A stretch of DNA of 48,579 nucleotides, from the NCBI GenBank assembly GCA_963550135.1, contig CAUVBP010000008.1:1-48579 (forward strand). The letters are read 5' to 3'. The position numbers and the translations under genes are program-made. This DNA is from Saccharimonas sp963550135. Lineage in GTDB: Bacteria; Patescibacteriota; Saccharimonadia; Saccharimonadales; Saccharimonadaceae. This document shows, one piece after another, positions 8,826 through 17,516 of this stretch (positions within the stretch are counted from its first letter, which is position 1; each line of letters opens with the position of its first letter). The notes below the pieces were generated by a model. That model ran no database searches, was not told the DNA's origin, and saw only the letters and a list, made by a program, of their open reading frames with translations.

Positions 8826-9687
8826 GATTCAGCCTCTTTATCTCATCGTTCATGAATATATTATGTTGCTCTTCTGCCTTTAAGATTGAATCATAGTGCC
8901 TTCTTGCATGTTCAGCTAATTTTATAATTCGTTCCTGCTGTGGCATTTTTTGATCTATCAAAAAAGCATTAAGACTCTGTAGGTTTGCTATTAATACAAG
9001 TTGTTGTTCTGTCGCATAATCTCGCTGATTACGACCAGCCTTAGCTAAAGCTGGATTTTGTCTACGCCATTCTCTAGCAGTCTGGCCAAAAGCCAACCGA
9101 TTAAGCATATCTGCTTCGTCCGTATATACGTACTTATCTATAACACTATGGCTCAAGGATGGGATTAAACTATCCCTGATAGAATCAGTGTGTAATTTAT
9201 AATTTACACTGGCAAGAATTCTTCTTGAATCCCAGTTAAGCTTCTTCTGTTCAATAGCCTTCAGTCTCTGATACTCAGTAATAATTAGTAATCGAAATTC
9301 TGGACTCAACCAAGTACCAAATTCAAATGCGATATCACGATGCGCATAAGTACCGCCATATCTGCCAGCTCGCGCCACAATACCTTTCGCATTTACACGC
9401 TCAACCCAGTGTTTTGCGGACATTGTAAATCTGTTTAAGCCTGCGATATTTTTAATTTCCTCGAATTCGAGGAAATTAAAATCTGGATTATTATATCTCT
9501 CCCAAACACCTAAAAAATCTATAGTATTCTTGTTACGCAACCAATTATCTATGACTTTGTCTGCTCCGTAAGCCTTTGCCATATCAGTTAGACAGATATA
9601 ATCTTCACCGTCAATTTTTGTAACTTTGACTCCTTGATTATTAATATCAAGTGAGTTGTTTTTAGTTGTCTTATATACTGGAGTCAT
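8815..9687 (-). CDS. KilA-N domain DNA-binding protein between mod and res
   Basis: This 290-residue protein has an N-terminal KilA-N domain. It shows the signature YICLTDMAKAYG (about residues 30-41), a conserved WLRNKNTIDFLGVWE segment, then GRYGGTYAHRDIAFEFGTWLSPEF (described by its key residues GGTYAH and FGTWLSPEF, about 108-131). The rest is helical (about 140-290). KilA-N domains occur in phage antirepressor-like proteins and in accessory genes of restriction loci. It lies one base after mod and overlaps res by 11 bases, so the three are translated together. It might regulate or assist the restriction enzyme. Its DNA is AT-rich: a hand count of 9241-9300 gives 21 G/C of 60. Confidence 0.85.
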   Translation of the reverse strand: MTPVYKTTKNNSLDINNQGVKVTKIDGEDYICLTDMAKAYGADKVIDNWLRNKNTIDFLGVWERYNNPDFNFLEFEEIKNIAGLNRFTMSAKHWVERVNAKGIVARAGRYGGTYAHRDIAFEFGTWLSPEFRLLIITEYQRLKAIEQKKLNWDSRRILASVNYKLHTDSIRDSLIPSLSHSVIDKYVYTDEADMLNRLAFGQTAREWRRQNPALAKAGRNQRDYATEQQLVLIANLQSLNAFLIDQKMPQQERIIKLAEHARRHYDSILKAEEQHNIFMNDEIKRLNHEN

Positions 9688-9688
9688 C

Positions 9689-11680
9689 TTACACCGTCCA
9701 CAATTCTACATCATAGCTTTTACAAGTTTGGACCAGATTGGTTTTAAGCTGGTTGTCACCCTGGAAGGCGTCGTCGAGAATGACAATCTTGCTCGGAGTC
9801 AGGTCGGTGATAATGGCGCGTAATTGTTCTAATGTCGGCTTGGCGTGTTCGTTGAGATACAGCACTGGCTGACCTTCCGTCGAATCGCCCTCGGCGACGA
9901 CTTGATATACACTCGAACCATCGACGTCGACGGTTCGAGTGTGTGTAGTCAGCGGCAAACCCATTTTCAAAAGCACTTCCACCAGCAAATCTTCCTCGCT
10001 AGCATTATCGTTACTGCTTTCGCGCATCAGATCAAGTCGTGCCTGCAATTCGGTCAAATCGCCCGTCGGCGCGCTTTGCCATTTGGTAAAATTGGTGTCA
10101 GCTAGTTTGTAGGTGCGATATCCAACATCCAGCGGAGTCTCACGCTCAGCCAGCTTGTCAGCAAAGTCAGCCTTAATCTTTTCGCCCGCCCGATTGATCC
10201 GCTCGCGGGCAATATCACTAATCTTTTTGTATCCAGCCTTAAACGCCTCGCTCTTTTCGTCGGTCGGCTCAGGCAACTGCACCATTATATGTTTGCGATT
10301 ACCGCCATCTTCGGCGTTGAGTTGCATAACGGCATGAGCAGTGGTGGCGGAACCAGCGAAGAAGTCGAGGATAACACTATTTTCTTCCGATCCTATTTTA
10401 ATAACATCTGAGATAAATATTGGTGATTTGGGGTTATCAAAATAACTTGCTTCATTAAATAGCTGCTTAATAGACCTCCCTCCGTTACCGGTGTCGTATT
10501 TAGGGTCTATCCATGTTGTTTTTGGTTTTAATTTTCGAGGCTTACCATTCACCAAGTTCCGCATCTTAACATAAATTCTCCAATTTTCTCCAACCTTACG
10601 CGCTGTCAGTTCGGTATCTTTGTTTTTATTAAAAGTTTCTTTGCCCCATCGCCAACGCCCATCAACGCCATTGATGGGTGTTGGAAGTATCGCCAACGCC
10701 CCGCTTTCAAAATCCAGAGAAAATCTTTTCGTCAAAGGATTATAGTAAATCTCATAATACATATTTGGACGATCTATGCGTCGTGAGTTTTTGCCAGTTT
10801 TTTGTAATGAAACTTCTTTATACTTACTGATGTCATCAAACAATTTATATTCATCAAGCATTGATTGCGGTAAGTCAAAGCCGCCAATTTTTGAATACAA
10901 CACATTGCGTGCATAGCACAATAAATATTCATTGGAAGTTGCAAAAAATTCATCATCAGAACGACCTTTCAGGTTATTTACAATTGAAAGATTACCCAAA
11001 AAATTTCCCTCACCAAATATTTCATCGCATAATTTCTTAAGCTGTGCCTGCTCATTATCATCAACCGAAATAAATATCACCCCGTCATCAGTCAACAAAT
11101 TGCGCGCCAGCTTCAAACGCGGATACATCATATTCAGCCAGTTGCTGTGATAACGGCCGGCAGTTTCGGTGTTGGTACTGATCTTTTTGTTACCTTCGTC
11201 CACTTGCTGACTAAACTCCAGGTAGTTTTGCAGACCTTCCTTGAAATTATCCGGATAAACAAAATCTTTACCGGTGTTATACGGCGGATCGATGTAAATC
11301 ATCTTGATGCTGTTGTGATACTGCTTTTGCAATACTTTCAGCACCTCGAGGTTATCGCCCTCAATGAAAATGTTGTTGGTCGTATCCCAATCTTTGCTCT
11401 CGTCCTTGGCGGGTCGGAGTGTCGCAGTTGTCGGGTCCTGGGCTGCCCGCAACGCCTGCTTCTTACCTGGCCAAAACAACCCGAACCGTTCATTCGGCTC
11501 GCCAGCATCCTCCGCCAGCAACTCCTTCAACTTAACTACATCCACCTTACCATCCGCAATCGCCTCCGGCACTAACTCCTTCAGCTTTTTCGCTAGGTCG
11601 GTGCGGAAGTTGGGAGAAGTGCCGATTAGTTGGTAGTTGTCTGTATTTTGCTGTTCGTTATACTCATTTAATTCACTCAT
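9689..11680 (-). CDS. mod: Type III DNA methyltransferase, Mod subunit
   Basis: This 663-residue protein is a beta-group adenine methyltransferase of type III systems. Catalytic motif IV is DPPYNTG (residues 131-137) and the SAM-binding motif I is LDFFAGSATTAHAV (from about residue 438). The large region between them (about 230-420) is the target recognition domain. The C-terminus (about 540-663) holds a mixed alpha/beta domain. Mod gives the system its site specificity and protects host DNA by N6-adenine methylation. The ATG at 11680 has GAGGA eight bases upstream. The target recognition stretch is much more AT-rich than its flanks (18 of 60 G/C at 10381-10440 against 29 of 60 at 9781-9840, hand counts), which suggests domain exchange. 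Confidence 0.95.
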   Translation of the reverse strand: MSELNEYNEQQNTDNYQLIGTSPNFRTDLAKKLKELVPEAIADGKVDVVKLKELLAEDAGEPNERFGLFWPGKKQALRAAQDPTTATLRPAKDESKDWDTTNNIFIEGDNLEVLKVLQKQYHNSIKMIYIDPPYNTGKDFVYPDNFKEGLQNYLEFSQQVDEGNKKISTNTETAGRYHSNWLNMMYPRLKLARNLLTDDGVIFISVDDNEQAQLKKLCDEIFGEGNFLGNLSIVNNLKGRSDDEFFATSNEYLLCYARNVLYSKIGGFDLPQSMLDEYKLFDDISKYKEVSLQKTGKNSRRIDRPNMYYEIYYNPLTKRFSLDFESGALAILPTPINGVDGRWRWGKETFNKNKDTELTARKVGENWRIYVKMRNLVNGKPRKLKPKTTWIDPKYDTGNGGRSIKQLFNEASYFDNPKSPIFISDVIKIGSEENSVILDFFAGSATTAHAVMQLNAEDGGNRKHIMVQLPEPTDEKSEAFKAGYKKISDIARERINRAGEKIKADFADKLAERETPLDVGYRTYKLADTNFTKWQSAPTGDLTELQARLDLMRESSNDNASEEDLLVEVLLKMGLPLTTHTRTVDVDGSSVYQVVAEGDSTEGQPVLYLNEHAKPTLEQLRAIITDLTPSKIVILDDAFQGDNQLKTNLVQTCKSYDVELWTV

Positions 11681-11689
11681 TATTCATCC

Positions 11690-12124
11690 TCATTCAATTT
11701 TGAATTGTACCAATAAGGCAACTAATTCTGTTATTACTATTATAACCCCAAAAATTGCTGATGCATTATACAATGAGAGTATAAATAGCCCCATATTGCC
11801 TTCGCTGTAAATTTTTGAGGCGATACAACAGATAGTATTTAATATAAATATAGTCACCATCTGAGATACCAGTACATTTCTCCATGGCTGTCGCAAAAAA
11901 TAGTCAAACTTATCTTTATCCTTTTTCCTAGCAAACAGCACTCCAAAAATCGAGATGGCTGATGCCAACAAAAAGATAATGAGGATTTGATCTGGATACT
12001 CAAATTTAGAAATTAAGTTGTTCTTTACCCCACAATAAAGCAATAGAGAAATTCCCGCTACTACAAATAAAATACCTGCAATTTGTATGATCACAGAATT
12101 AAAACAGATCTTAATCAGCTTCAC
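11690..12124 (-). CDS. Four-helix membrane protein of unknown function in the restriction operon
   Basis: This 144-residue protein has about four hydrophobic segments (roughly residues 9-31, 46-64, 84-106 and 117-139) with a charged KKDKDKF loop between the second and third. No family is recognised. It starts with GTG at 12124, overlapping the 301-residue gene by 14 bases, so translation is likely coupled. It ends nine bases before mod. A small membrane protein paired with a soluble protein beside a restriction system could be an abortive-infection effector; this is inference. Confidence 0.65.
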   Translation of the reverse strand: MKLIKICFNSVIIQIAGILFVVAGISLLLYCGVKNNLISKFEYPDQILIIFLLASAISIFGVLFARKKDKDKFDYFLRQPWRNVLVSQMVTIFILNTICCIASKIYSEGNMGLFILSLYNASAIFGVIIVITELVALLVQFKIE

Positions 12125-13016
12125 TACTAACCGCCTTTGTCAGCAGCTCTCTGTTTGTTTGATAATTATGGTACATTTCTTCCTGAACACTTTCATGAGT
12201 ACCTGGGTCGTTGTAATCTTTAGTCTGAATGCTTGATTCATACTTCTCCTGAAGTATATTAACTAGCTCTTCGCCAAATTTAGCCGACACTTTCTCGTAC
12301 ATACATCGTAATTCCTCAATGTTATCAGAACCCAATAAGTTAAATATGGATTGATTGCGCAAAATATCATCATTACTTCGCGAGCGAGGTCGCTTCTTAA
12401 CAGTTATTTCTATAACTGATTCATCAGAAACATATGATCTTAACTGAGTAAAGGCAGAAAACAGAGAGGATTTATCTTGTGTATTTGGTATTTTATCCCT
12501 ACTAATTGATACTGTTGCGAGGCTCAGAGATTTGTCGGATAGCAATTGCTGTACATCCGGATATAGTATCAGTTTAGGCTTCAGATACACAATCGGATCA
12601 TAACCCAGTCTAAACTGCATAAAATTCAAATAATTCATGATTGCGGAATATCTAGCACCATGATGGTTGTATAAAACGGAGAATATTTTTGTAGACGGAA
12701 AATACAGGAATAAAGTAACCTGCACAATCTTCTTTCCCTTAGGGAGCTCAAACTTCTCGAGTGACGAAGACTCCTTTTCTCCTGTAGTCATGGATCCATC
12801 TGTATATAACACAAGAGATCCGGCATAATAATCACCTATCTTTCGCCACGAATGCAGACGCATCGTAACGTTATCTTTTTTAGGCAATTCATAGTCTCTG
12901 TTTTCCATAGGTAGCTCTGCTATCTTGTCAAACATTTCCTCAATTGTATGCTGAAGCTCGTCATTCTTCTTATTATGAGTATAGCTAATGTAGATAATCT
13001 TTTTAGATTGACTCAT
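12111..13016 (-). CDS. Unknown 301-residue protein coupled to a membrane protein
   Basis: This soluble protein has no membrane segment. The N-terminal half is beta-rich and includes a YAGSLVLYTDG segment and, near residues 100-130, a stretch reading LFLYFPSTKIFSVLYNHHGAR. This faintly recalls the DUF6731-type proteins seen in phage-defence neighbourhoods, but the match is only by eye. The C-terminal third is helical and charged. The ATG at 13016 has a strong AGGAGG seven bases upstream. It overlaps fic upstream and the membrane gene downstream by 14 bases each, so the three form one translational unit. Confidence 0.65.
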   Translation of the reverse strand: MSQSKKIIYISYTHNKKNDELQHTIEEMFDKIAELPMENRDYELPKKDNVTMRLHSWRKIGDYYAGSLVLYTDGSMTTGEKESSSLEKFELPKGKKIVQVTLFLYFPSTKIFSVLYNHHGARYSAIMNYLNFMQFRLGYDPIVYLKPKLILYPDVQQLLSDKSLSLATVSISRDKIPNTQDKSSLFSAFTQLRSYVSDESVIEITVKKRPRSRSNDDILRNQSIFNLLGSDNIEELRCMYEKVSAKFGEELVNILQEKYESSIQTKDYNDPGTHESVQEEMYHNYQTNRELLTKAVSSEAD

Positions 13017-13887
13017 TACACCCTCCTATCATCCAAACTCCACCGACCCTAAACGCCGGTATGGTTTGTCGAGCAGCTTTATTAGCGGCTATATTTCCAG
13101 CAACGCCGTTTTGTTTCGCCCATTCGGAGAGCTTAATAATTTTTGATGAAGATAGTAGTGTTATTCGTTTGTGAAGCGATTCTATAAGCAGTAGCGCAAA
13201 TAGCTCAGTAAACCCATCATATCGATTGGTCTTTGTGTATTCATCAAACAATGGATAGTAGTCGGTGTTTTTACTCTTGCTCTGAATGATGATTGGCGGA
13301 TAACCAGACAGTGCCAGCTGTTGGTTGATCAACACTCGACCCATCCTGCCATTCCCGTCCGTGAACGGATGGATAGACTCAAACTCTGCGTGAAAATATG
13401 CAATTTTATCAAGAAAGTAATCCGTTTCATTTTGGTAATAACTGTCGACTAATTCAGACATAAGTCCTGTCACGAATACTGGGTTCGCACCCAGATGACT
13501 ACCAACGCGTACCCACTCCTTACCTGATCGAAATCTACCGGCTATATCGTCTCTGATACCAGACATTAACAGTGAATGAATTGACAATATTAGACCAGTT
13601 GATAGACGCTCCTTGGGGTTTTTCAATAACTCAGTCGTTACTCTCGCTAGGTTTTTTACCTCATATATCTCTCTTATCTCGTGATCTTTGATAATTTTAT
13701 CGTGGACAATAATAGCCTCCGTATCCTGCAGGGTCAACGTGGAGTTTTCAATAGCGTTGGAGTTGTAAACCATCTCAGATAGCTCGCTCATAGATATTTC
13801 ATAGAGAGCTTCTTCTTTACCTTTTGACAACTTATCGTATTGCTTACGCAATGATGCAATTTTATCTTTTGTCGTTTGGTTAATCAT
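13003..13887 (-). CDS. Fic-family nucleotidyltransferase (AMPylase) with N-terminal inhibitory motif
   Basis: This 294-residue protein has the full Fic core HPFTDGNGRMGR (residues 173-184), including the catalytic His and the ATP-binding Asn/Arg. The N-terminal helix contains SNAIEN (43-48), matching the class II inhibitory motif (S/T)xxxE(G/N), whose Glu blocks the ATP gamma-phosphate. This predicts an enzyme that is off until the helix is released. A C-terminal winged-helix-like region (about 250-290) could bind DNA or partners. Fic proteins usually transfer AMP to Ser, Thr or Tyr of target proteins. It is the first gene of the run leading to mod and res, and its promoter has a conspicuous inverted repeat. 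Confidence 0.92.
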   Translation of the reverse strand: MINQTTKDKIASLRKQYDKLSKGKEEALYEISMSELSEMVYNSNAIENSTLTLQDTEAIIVHDKIIKDHEIREIYEVKNLARVTTELLKNPKERLSTGLILSIHSLLMSGIRDDIAGRFRSGKEWVRVGSHLGANPVFVTGLMSELVDSYYQNETDYFLDKIAYFHAEFESIHPFTDGNGRMGRVLINQQLALSGYPPIIIQSKSKNTDYYPLFDEYTKTNRYDGFTELFALLLIESLHKRITLLSSSKIIKLSEWAKQNGVAGNIAANKAARQTIPAFRVGGVWMIGGCNESI

Positions 13888-13894
13888 ATGGTTT

Positions 13895-13903
13895 ATTATA
13901 GCA
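13895..13903 (-). promoter_or_regulatory. Extended -10 promoter of fic, leaderless
   Basis: TGC plus TATAAT (13900-13895), then seven bases and the ATG at 13887. The -35 position falls inside the inverted repeat at 13906-13949. Confidence 0.65.
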
Positions 13904-13905
13904 TA

Positions 13906-13949
13906 CTTATCGTGAAAATTACCAACTTTCTGCCATTTTTCACGGTAAG
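13906..13949. promoter_or_regulatory. 14-bp inverted repeat, probable operator for the fic-mod-res operon
   Basis: The arms CTTATCGTGAAAAT (13906-13919) and its near reverse complement (13936-13949, CTTACCGTGAAAAA when read from the other strand) match at 12 of 14 positions, with a 16-base centre. They cover the -35 and upstream region of the fic promoter. There is no T-tract after the repeat on the minus strand, so it is unlikely to be the terminator of the SNF2 gene. Confidence 0.55.
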
Positions 13950-13953
13950 TTGC

Positions 13954-16803
13954 TTATTGTATGGCAAATTCTATGGTAAATAGTCTCTCGGTAATCACCC
14001 CGCCCTCAGACGCTTGCTGTGCTAGGGCTATTTTATTTGAGATTTGCTCATCCATGCTGTCTTCAAGGTCATACTTCTCGCGGTTGAGGGCGCGGACTTT
14101 TTTGCGCAAAACTTGGACTTCGCTGGCAATTTTTAGACGAGAGGCGGCGTCGCCCGCTTGGCGCTCTTGTTTTTGCAAGTCTCTGATTTTAGCGTCAAGC
14201 TTATCGACTTTCATTTCGTATTCAACAATCTTGTCTTTGTATTGACGCTCCAGCAGGTCTTTTTTATCAAGGTAAGCGTCAGTGTTGCGACCCTTGACTT
14301 CCTCTTGGCGTTCAGTAATCTGCTGAGTAAGATGATTTTGCAACACCTCATCTGGGATAACTTCTCTATATTCGACGCCAACAACACATAAATCAAGTAT
14401 CTTACGGCAAGTTTCCGTGTCAAGCAACACACTGTCGTATGTCTGGGCTGATGCCAAAATGTAACTCTCACTCATGTCCGACGAGTCTATTTTCATCGGA
14501 AAGGTTACCTTCTCGACAATCATTATACCTCGTGCGCCAACTAGATTTTTAACCTCAGAGGCAATTCGATCAGATTGACTAATATCAAAGATGAGTTCTG
14601 CTGGGGGCGTTTGTGCAGTCTTTGCACTGTGACGTACATATTCAGCCAAATCATCAGCATATTTATACTGCCGGGCATGCGGCAAACGTTCGGTTTTATA
14701 GAAATATGTTCCAGATTCGATATATTTTTCTGGTGCAGTTTTTAGATGAAAAACATGTTCGTTTTCAAATGACGCCTTATCACGTAATATATACCGTGTT
14801 AAGCCCATGAATAATCGTTCGAATCGTGTAAAAGCTTCTTCAGCTTGTTCGTCATATCGACGAAAACGATCTTGTACATGAGGATCAAGCCCCTCAAAAA
14901 TCCGGGTACGCGCCGCTTGTTGCTCAGTATCAATTTCTGACTTAAATTCTTCTTGCAGCTTTTCAAACCGTTGGCTAATCTCATCATCGGTTCGGCACGT
15001 ATTCAAGATGTCGCTAATTTTCTTCTCAAAGTCGAGTCCACTTTCAATCGCACCAAGCACATCATTACTAACACCAAACGTGCTTTTAAATAAGCTAAAT
15101 TTATCAGTCAATAGTTCAAGAATTCGCTGCTCGGCAATATTGCCTTGATTGCTAAAATTCACCACCACGACGTCGTATTTTTGTCCCATACGATGGACGC
15201 GTCCGATGCGCTGCTCAACGCGTTGCGGATTCCATGGTAGATCGTAGTTGATCAGCATGGAGCAAAACTGCAAGTTAATACCCTCGCTAGCTGCTTCGGT
15301 TGCAATCATAATTTGCATTTCAGGTTCTTTAAATTTATCAATTAACGCTTTACGTCGATCAGCCGATTCTATACCAGTAACAACATCAGAATCTTTATTA
15401 TCTATCAACCACTGACGATAAATTGCAGTACTTTCCGGCGAGTTATTTTGTCCATTGAATAGGATAATCTTGCCATCATAGCCCTGCTTCTTTAGCGTTT
15501 TAGCGATGTAGTTTTGCGTCAAGGCTGATTCGGTAAAGATAATTGCTTTACGAGCAGCTTTTGACTCCAATGCATTAAAGCCAATGTTAATCGCTTCGAC
15601 CAATTTTTCAGCCTTGACGTTTTCTTTGATAGAATCAGCAAAATCCGCGTATGATTTTAGTTCGTCAATTTCAGCTTGAAACTCGGCGCGCTCTTTGGCT
15701 GATTTGATTATATAGTCATCGTAAGCACCAGTCTCCTCAAATGCCTCAATCTCTTCATCGTTCAAGTCACCCAGTTCATCAATCAAGCCACCGCGGTTAT
15801 CGCGAACCTTACCCGCAGCGTACTCTTCCTCCATGCGCCGTACAATATTCCGGAGCGTACTGGCAACTGCGAACGTAGATGAACCGAGGCGTTTGCGAAG
15901 AATCAAAGCCGACAAATGACGCTGAGACGACGCAAAAGCATACAGCTTGTCACGATGCAGGTAATTGTCCACTAGCTCATATAACTTCCGTTCATCGCCT
16001 GACGGTTCAAAACAAACAGTCTTGGCGATGCGATCAGTGTATTTAATATATTTCTTAACCTCTGAGCGTAAGGTACGCTTGGCGATTTTACTCATGCGCG
16101 AACGAAGCTCATCAAGTGCAAACGGATGATTTGACTTAATATAGCGTTGGCGAAAAACATCAAGCTTATAAAAATACTTAGGATCGACGACTGAAACTAG
16201 TCCATATAATTCTTCGAGTCTATTCTGTAGAGGTGTGGCTGTGAGGAGCAGCGATTTTTCAGAACCTTTAGCGATATCAGAGACCGCGCTAGCGATACCC
16301 TTTTGGTTGTTATAAAAATTCCTTAGCTTGTGCGCTTCATCAAGAACTAGCAAATTCCAGCCATTTGAAAGTTTTAATGAATGGCGATTCGCAAATTCGT
16401 AAGAGCAAATATAAATACAGTCTTTCTCGATGGTTCTTTTTGACTTAATCCATTTAGCGTCGACAACGGTTGCCGGTAAATTAAACTTTTCCTGCAGTTC
16501 CTGTGCCCACTGCTGACGCAAACTTGATGGCGTAATGATCAGAATCTTTCGTTTGCGTTCCGAGTAGTATTGCATGATGACAATGCCTGCCTCAATGGTC
16601 TTACCGAGACCGACTTCATCCGCCAAGATAATACCGCGAGCCGTTGGCGAGTTTAATGCAAACAGTGCCGCATCGATTTGGTGCGGTGTCGGAATAATCT
16701 GAGCATCAAACATTAGACCCGACAACTTAGCAACGTCATCGTTAGCATAGACACGCTCAAGCTCATGAGCAATATACTTTGCCTGATAATCAGAGGTAAT
16801 CAT
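13954..16803 (-). CDS. SNF2/RapA-like DEAH helicase of a defence type
   Basis: This 949-residue superfamily 2 protein has motif I DEVGLGKT (about residues 62-69), motif II DEAH (155-158), motif III TATPLQNR, and the C-terminal helicase motif RVEQRIGRVHRMGQ. This is the Snf2/HepA type. The C-terminal third is charged and ends in a long coiled coil (about 830-920). Such stand-alone SNF2 helicases occur in RNA polymerase recycling (RapA) and in anti-phage systems such as DISARM (DrmD). The setting next to type III mod/res and fic favours defence. I place the start at the ATG at 16803, since a -10 box lies seven bases upstream; the in-frame TTG at 16806 is less likely. Confidence 0.85.
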   Translation of the reverse strand: MITSDYQAKYIAHELERVYANDDVAKLSGLMFDAQIIPTPHQIDAALFALNSPTARGIILADEVGLGKTIEAGIVIMQYYSERKRKILIITPSSLRQQWAQELQEKFNLPATVVDAKWIKSKRTIEKDCIYICSYEFANRHSLKLSNGWNLLVLDEAHKLRNFYNNQKGIASAVSDIAKGSEKSLLLTATPLQNRLEELYGLVSVVDPKYFYKLDVFRQRYIKSNHPFALDELRSRMSKIAKRTLRSEVKKYIKYTDRIAKTVCFEPSGDERKLYELVDNYLHRDKLYAFASSQRHLSALILRKRLGSSTFAVASTLRNIVRRMEEEYAAGKVRDNRGGLIDELGDLNDEEIEAFEETGAYDDYIIKSAKERAEFQAEIDELKSYADFADSIKENVKAEKLVEAINIGFNALESKAARKAIIFTESALTQNYIAKTLKKQGYDGKIILFNGQNNSPESTAIYRQWLIDNKDSDVVTGIESADRRKALIDKFKEPEMQIMIATEAASEGINLQFCSMLINYDLPWNPQRVEQRIGRVHRMGQKYDVVVVNFSNQGNIAEQRILELLTDKFSLFKSTFGVSNDVLGAIESGLDFEKKISDILNTCRTDDEISQRFEKLQEEFKSEIDTEQQAARTRIFEGLDPHVQDRFRRYDEQAEEAFTRFERLFMGLTRYILRDKASFENEHVFHLKTAPEKYIESGTYFYKTERLPHARQYKYADDLAEYVRHSAKTAQTPPAELIFDISQSDRIASEVKNLVGARGIMIVEKVTFPMKIDSSDMSESYILASAQTYDSVLLDTETCRKILDLCVVGVEYREVIPDEVLQNHLTQQITERQEEVKGRNTDAYLDKKDLLERQYKDKIVEYEMKVDKLDAKIRDLQKQERQAGDAASRLKIASEVQVLRKKVRALNREKYDLEDSMDEQISNKIALAQQASEGGVITERLFTIEFAIQ

Positions 16804-16810
16804 CAAGGTT

Positions 16811-16819
16811 ATTATACCA
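16811..16819 (-). promoter_or_regulatory. Extended -10 promoter of the SNF2 helicase gene, leaderless
   Basis: TGG plus TATAAT (16816-16811), seven bases, then ATG at 16803. The element sits in the 17-base gap after radC, so the helicase gene can be transcribed independently. Confidence 0.6.
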
Positions 16820-16823
16820 TTTT

Positions 16824-17468
16824 CTAGTCGATAATCTGGAAAGATTGCTTGGTGATTAACAAATGAGACATAAGAGGTATGCCAAGCAACTCGCCGGCGC
16901 GTTTGAGCCGATTGGTCGTTTCTATGTCGGCCTGGCTTGGTCTCATACTCCCGCTCGGATGATTATGCGCCACGATGATCGAGGCCGCACGGTCGGCGAT
17001 GGCGTCGGCGAAGACCTCGCGCGGGTGTACCAGGCTGGCGGTCAGCGTGCCGACGGTCACCACTCGCTTGGCAATCAAACGATTCGCACCGTCCAGCGTC
17101 AGGCAGACGAAATATTCTTGCTTTTTATCACGAATATCGGCCAGTAGCTCAACCGCTTTTTCCGGGCTATCGATAATTGGTTGGTCGCTATCCAGCAAAT
17201 ACCGCCGCGCCAGCTCCAAACTCGCTAGAATTACCGGAATTTTCGCTTCGCCCAAGCCAACCACGCTGCGTAGATCATCATACGAAACATCACCGCCTTT
17301 TTGACGCAAAATTTTCAGTACTTCGCGCGCAATTTTACCGACATCCGCCTGTTTATTACCGCTGCCAATAATCGCCATCAACAGCTCTAAGTCGCTCAGC
17401 CGCGCCGTACCGTAACGCGCTAGTTTCTCGCGGGGACGGTCGTTGGGATGACGGTCAGACAGCTTCAT
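16824..17468 (-). CDS. radC: RadC-family JAB/JAMM domain protein
   Basis: This 214-residue protein has an N-terminal helix-hairpin-helix part (about 15-95) and a C-terminal JAB-like metalloprotease-fold domain (about 100-214). The metal-binding signature HNHPSG with a downstream Asp (H168, H170, D181) is intact. Length and layout match RadC (YicR) proteins. The old DNA-repair label is doubtful; RadC genes are frequent in mobile and defence regions. It is upstream of the SNF2 helicase on the same strand. The ATG at 17468 follows a -10 box by seven bases. Confidence 0.92.
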   Translation of the reverse strand: MKLSDRHPNDRPREKLARYGTARLSDLELLMAIIGSGNKQADVGKIAREVLKILRQKGGDVSYDDLRSVVGLGEAKIPVILASLELARRYLLDSDQPIIDSPEKAVELLADIRDKKQEYFVCLTLDGANRLIAKRVVTVGTLTASLVHPREVFADAIADRAASIIVAHNHPSGSMRPSQADIETTNRLKRAGELLGIPLMSHLLITKQSFQIID

Positions 17469-17475
17469 ATATAAA

Positions 17476-17481
17476 ATTATA
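17476..17481 (-). promoter_or_regulatory. -10 box of radC, leaderless
   Basis: TATAAT followed by seven bases and the ATG at 17468. No clear -35 box or Shine-Dalgarno sequence is present. Confidence 0.55.
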
Positions 17482-17516
17482 CTATGCTAATGAAATTATT
17501 ATTGCTCTACACATAC

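Noticed and set aside
11147..11575. 142-codon plus-strand frame opposite mod
   Set aside because: It is a shadow of the mod methyltransferase, including its DPPY region.
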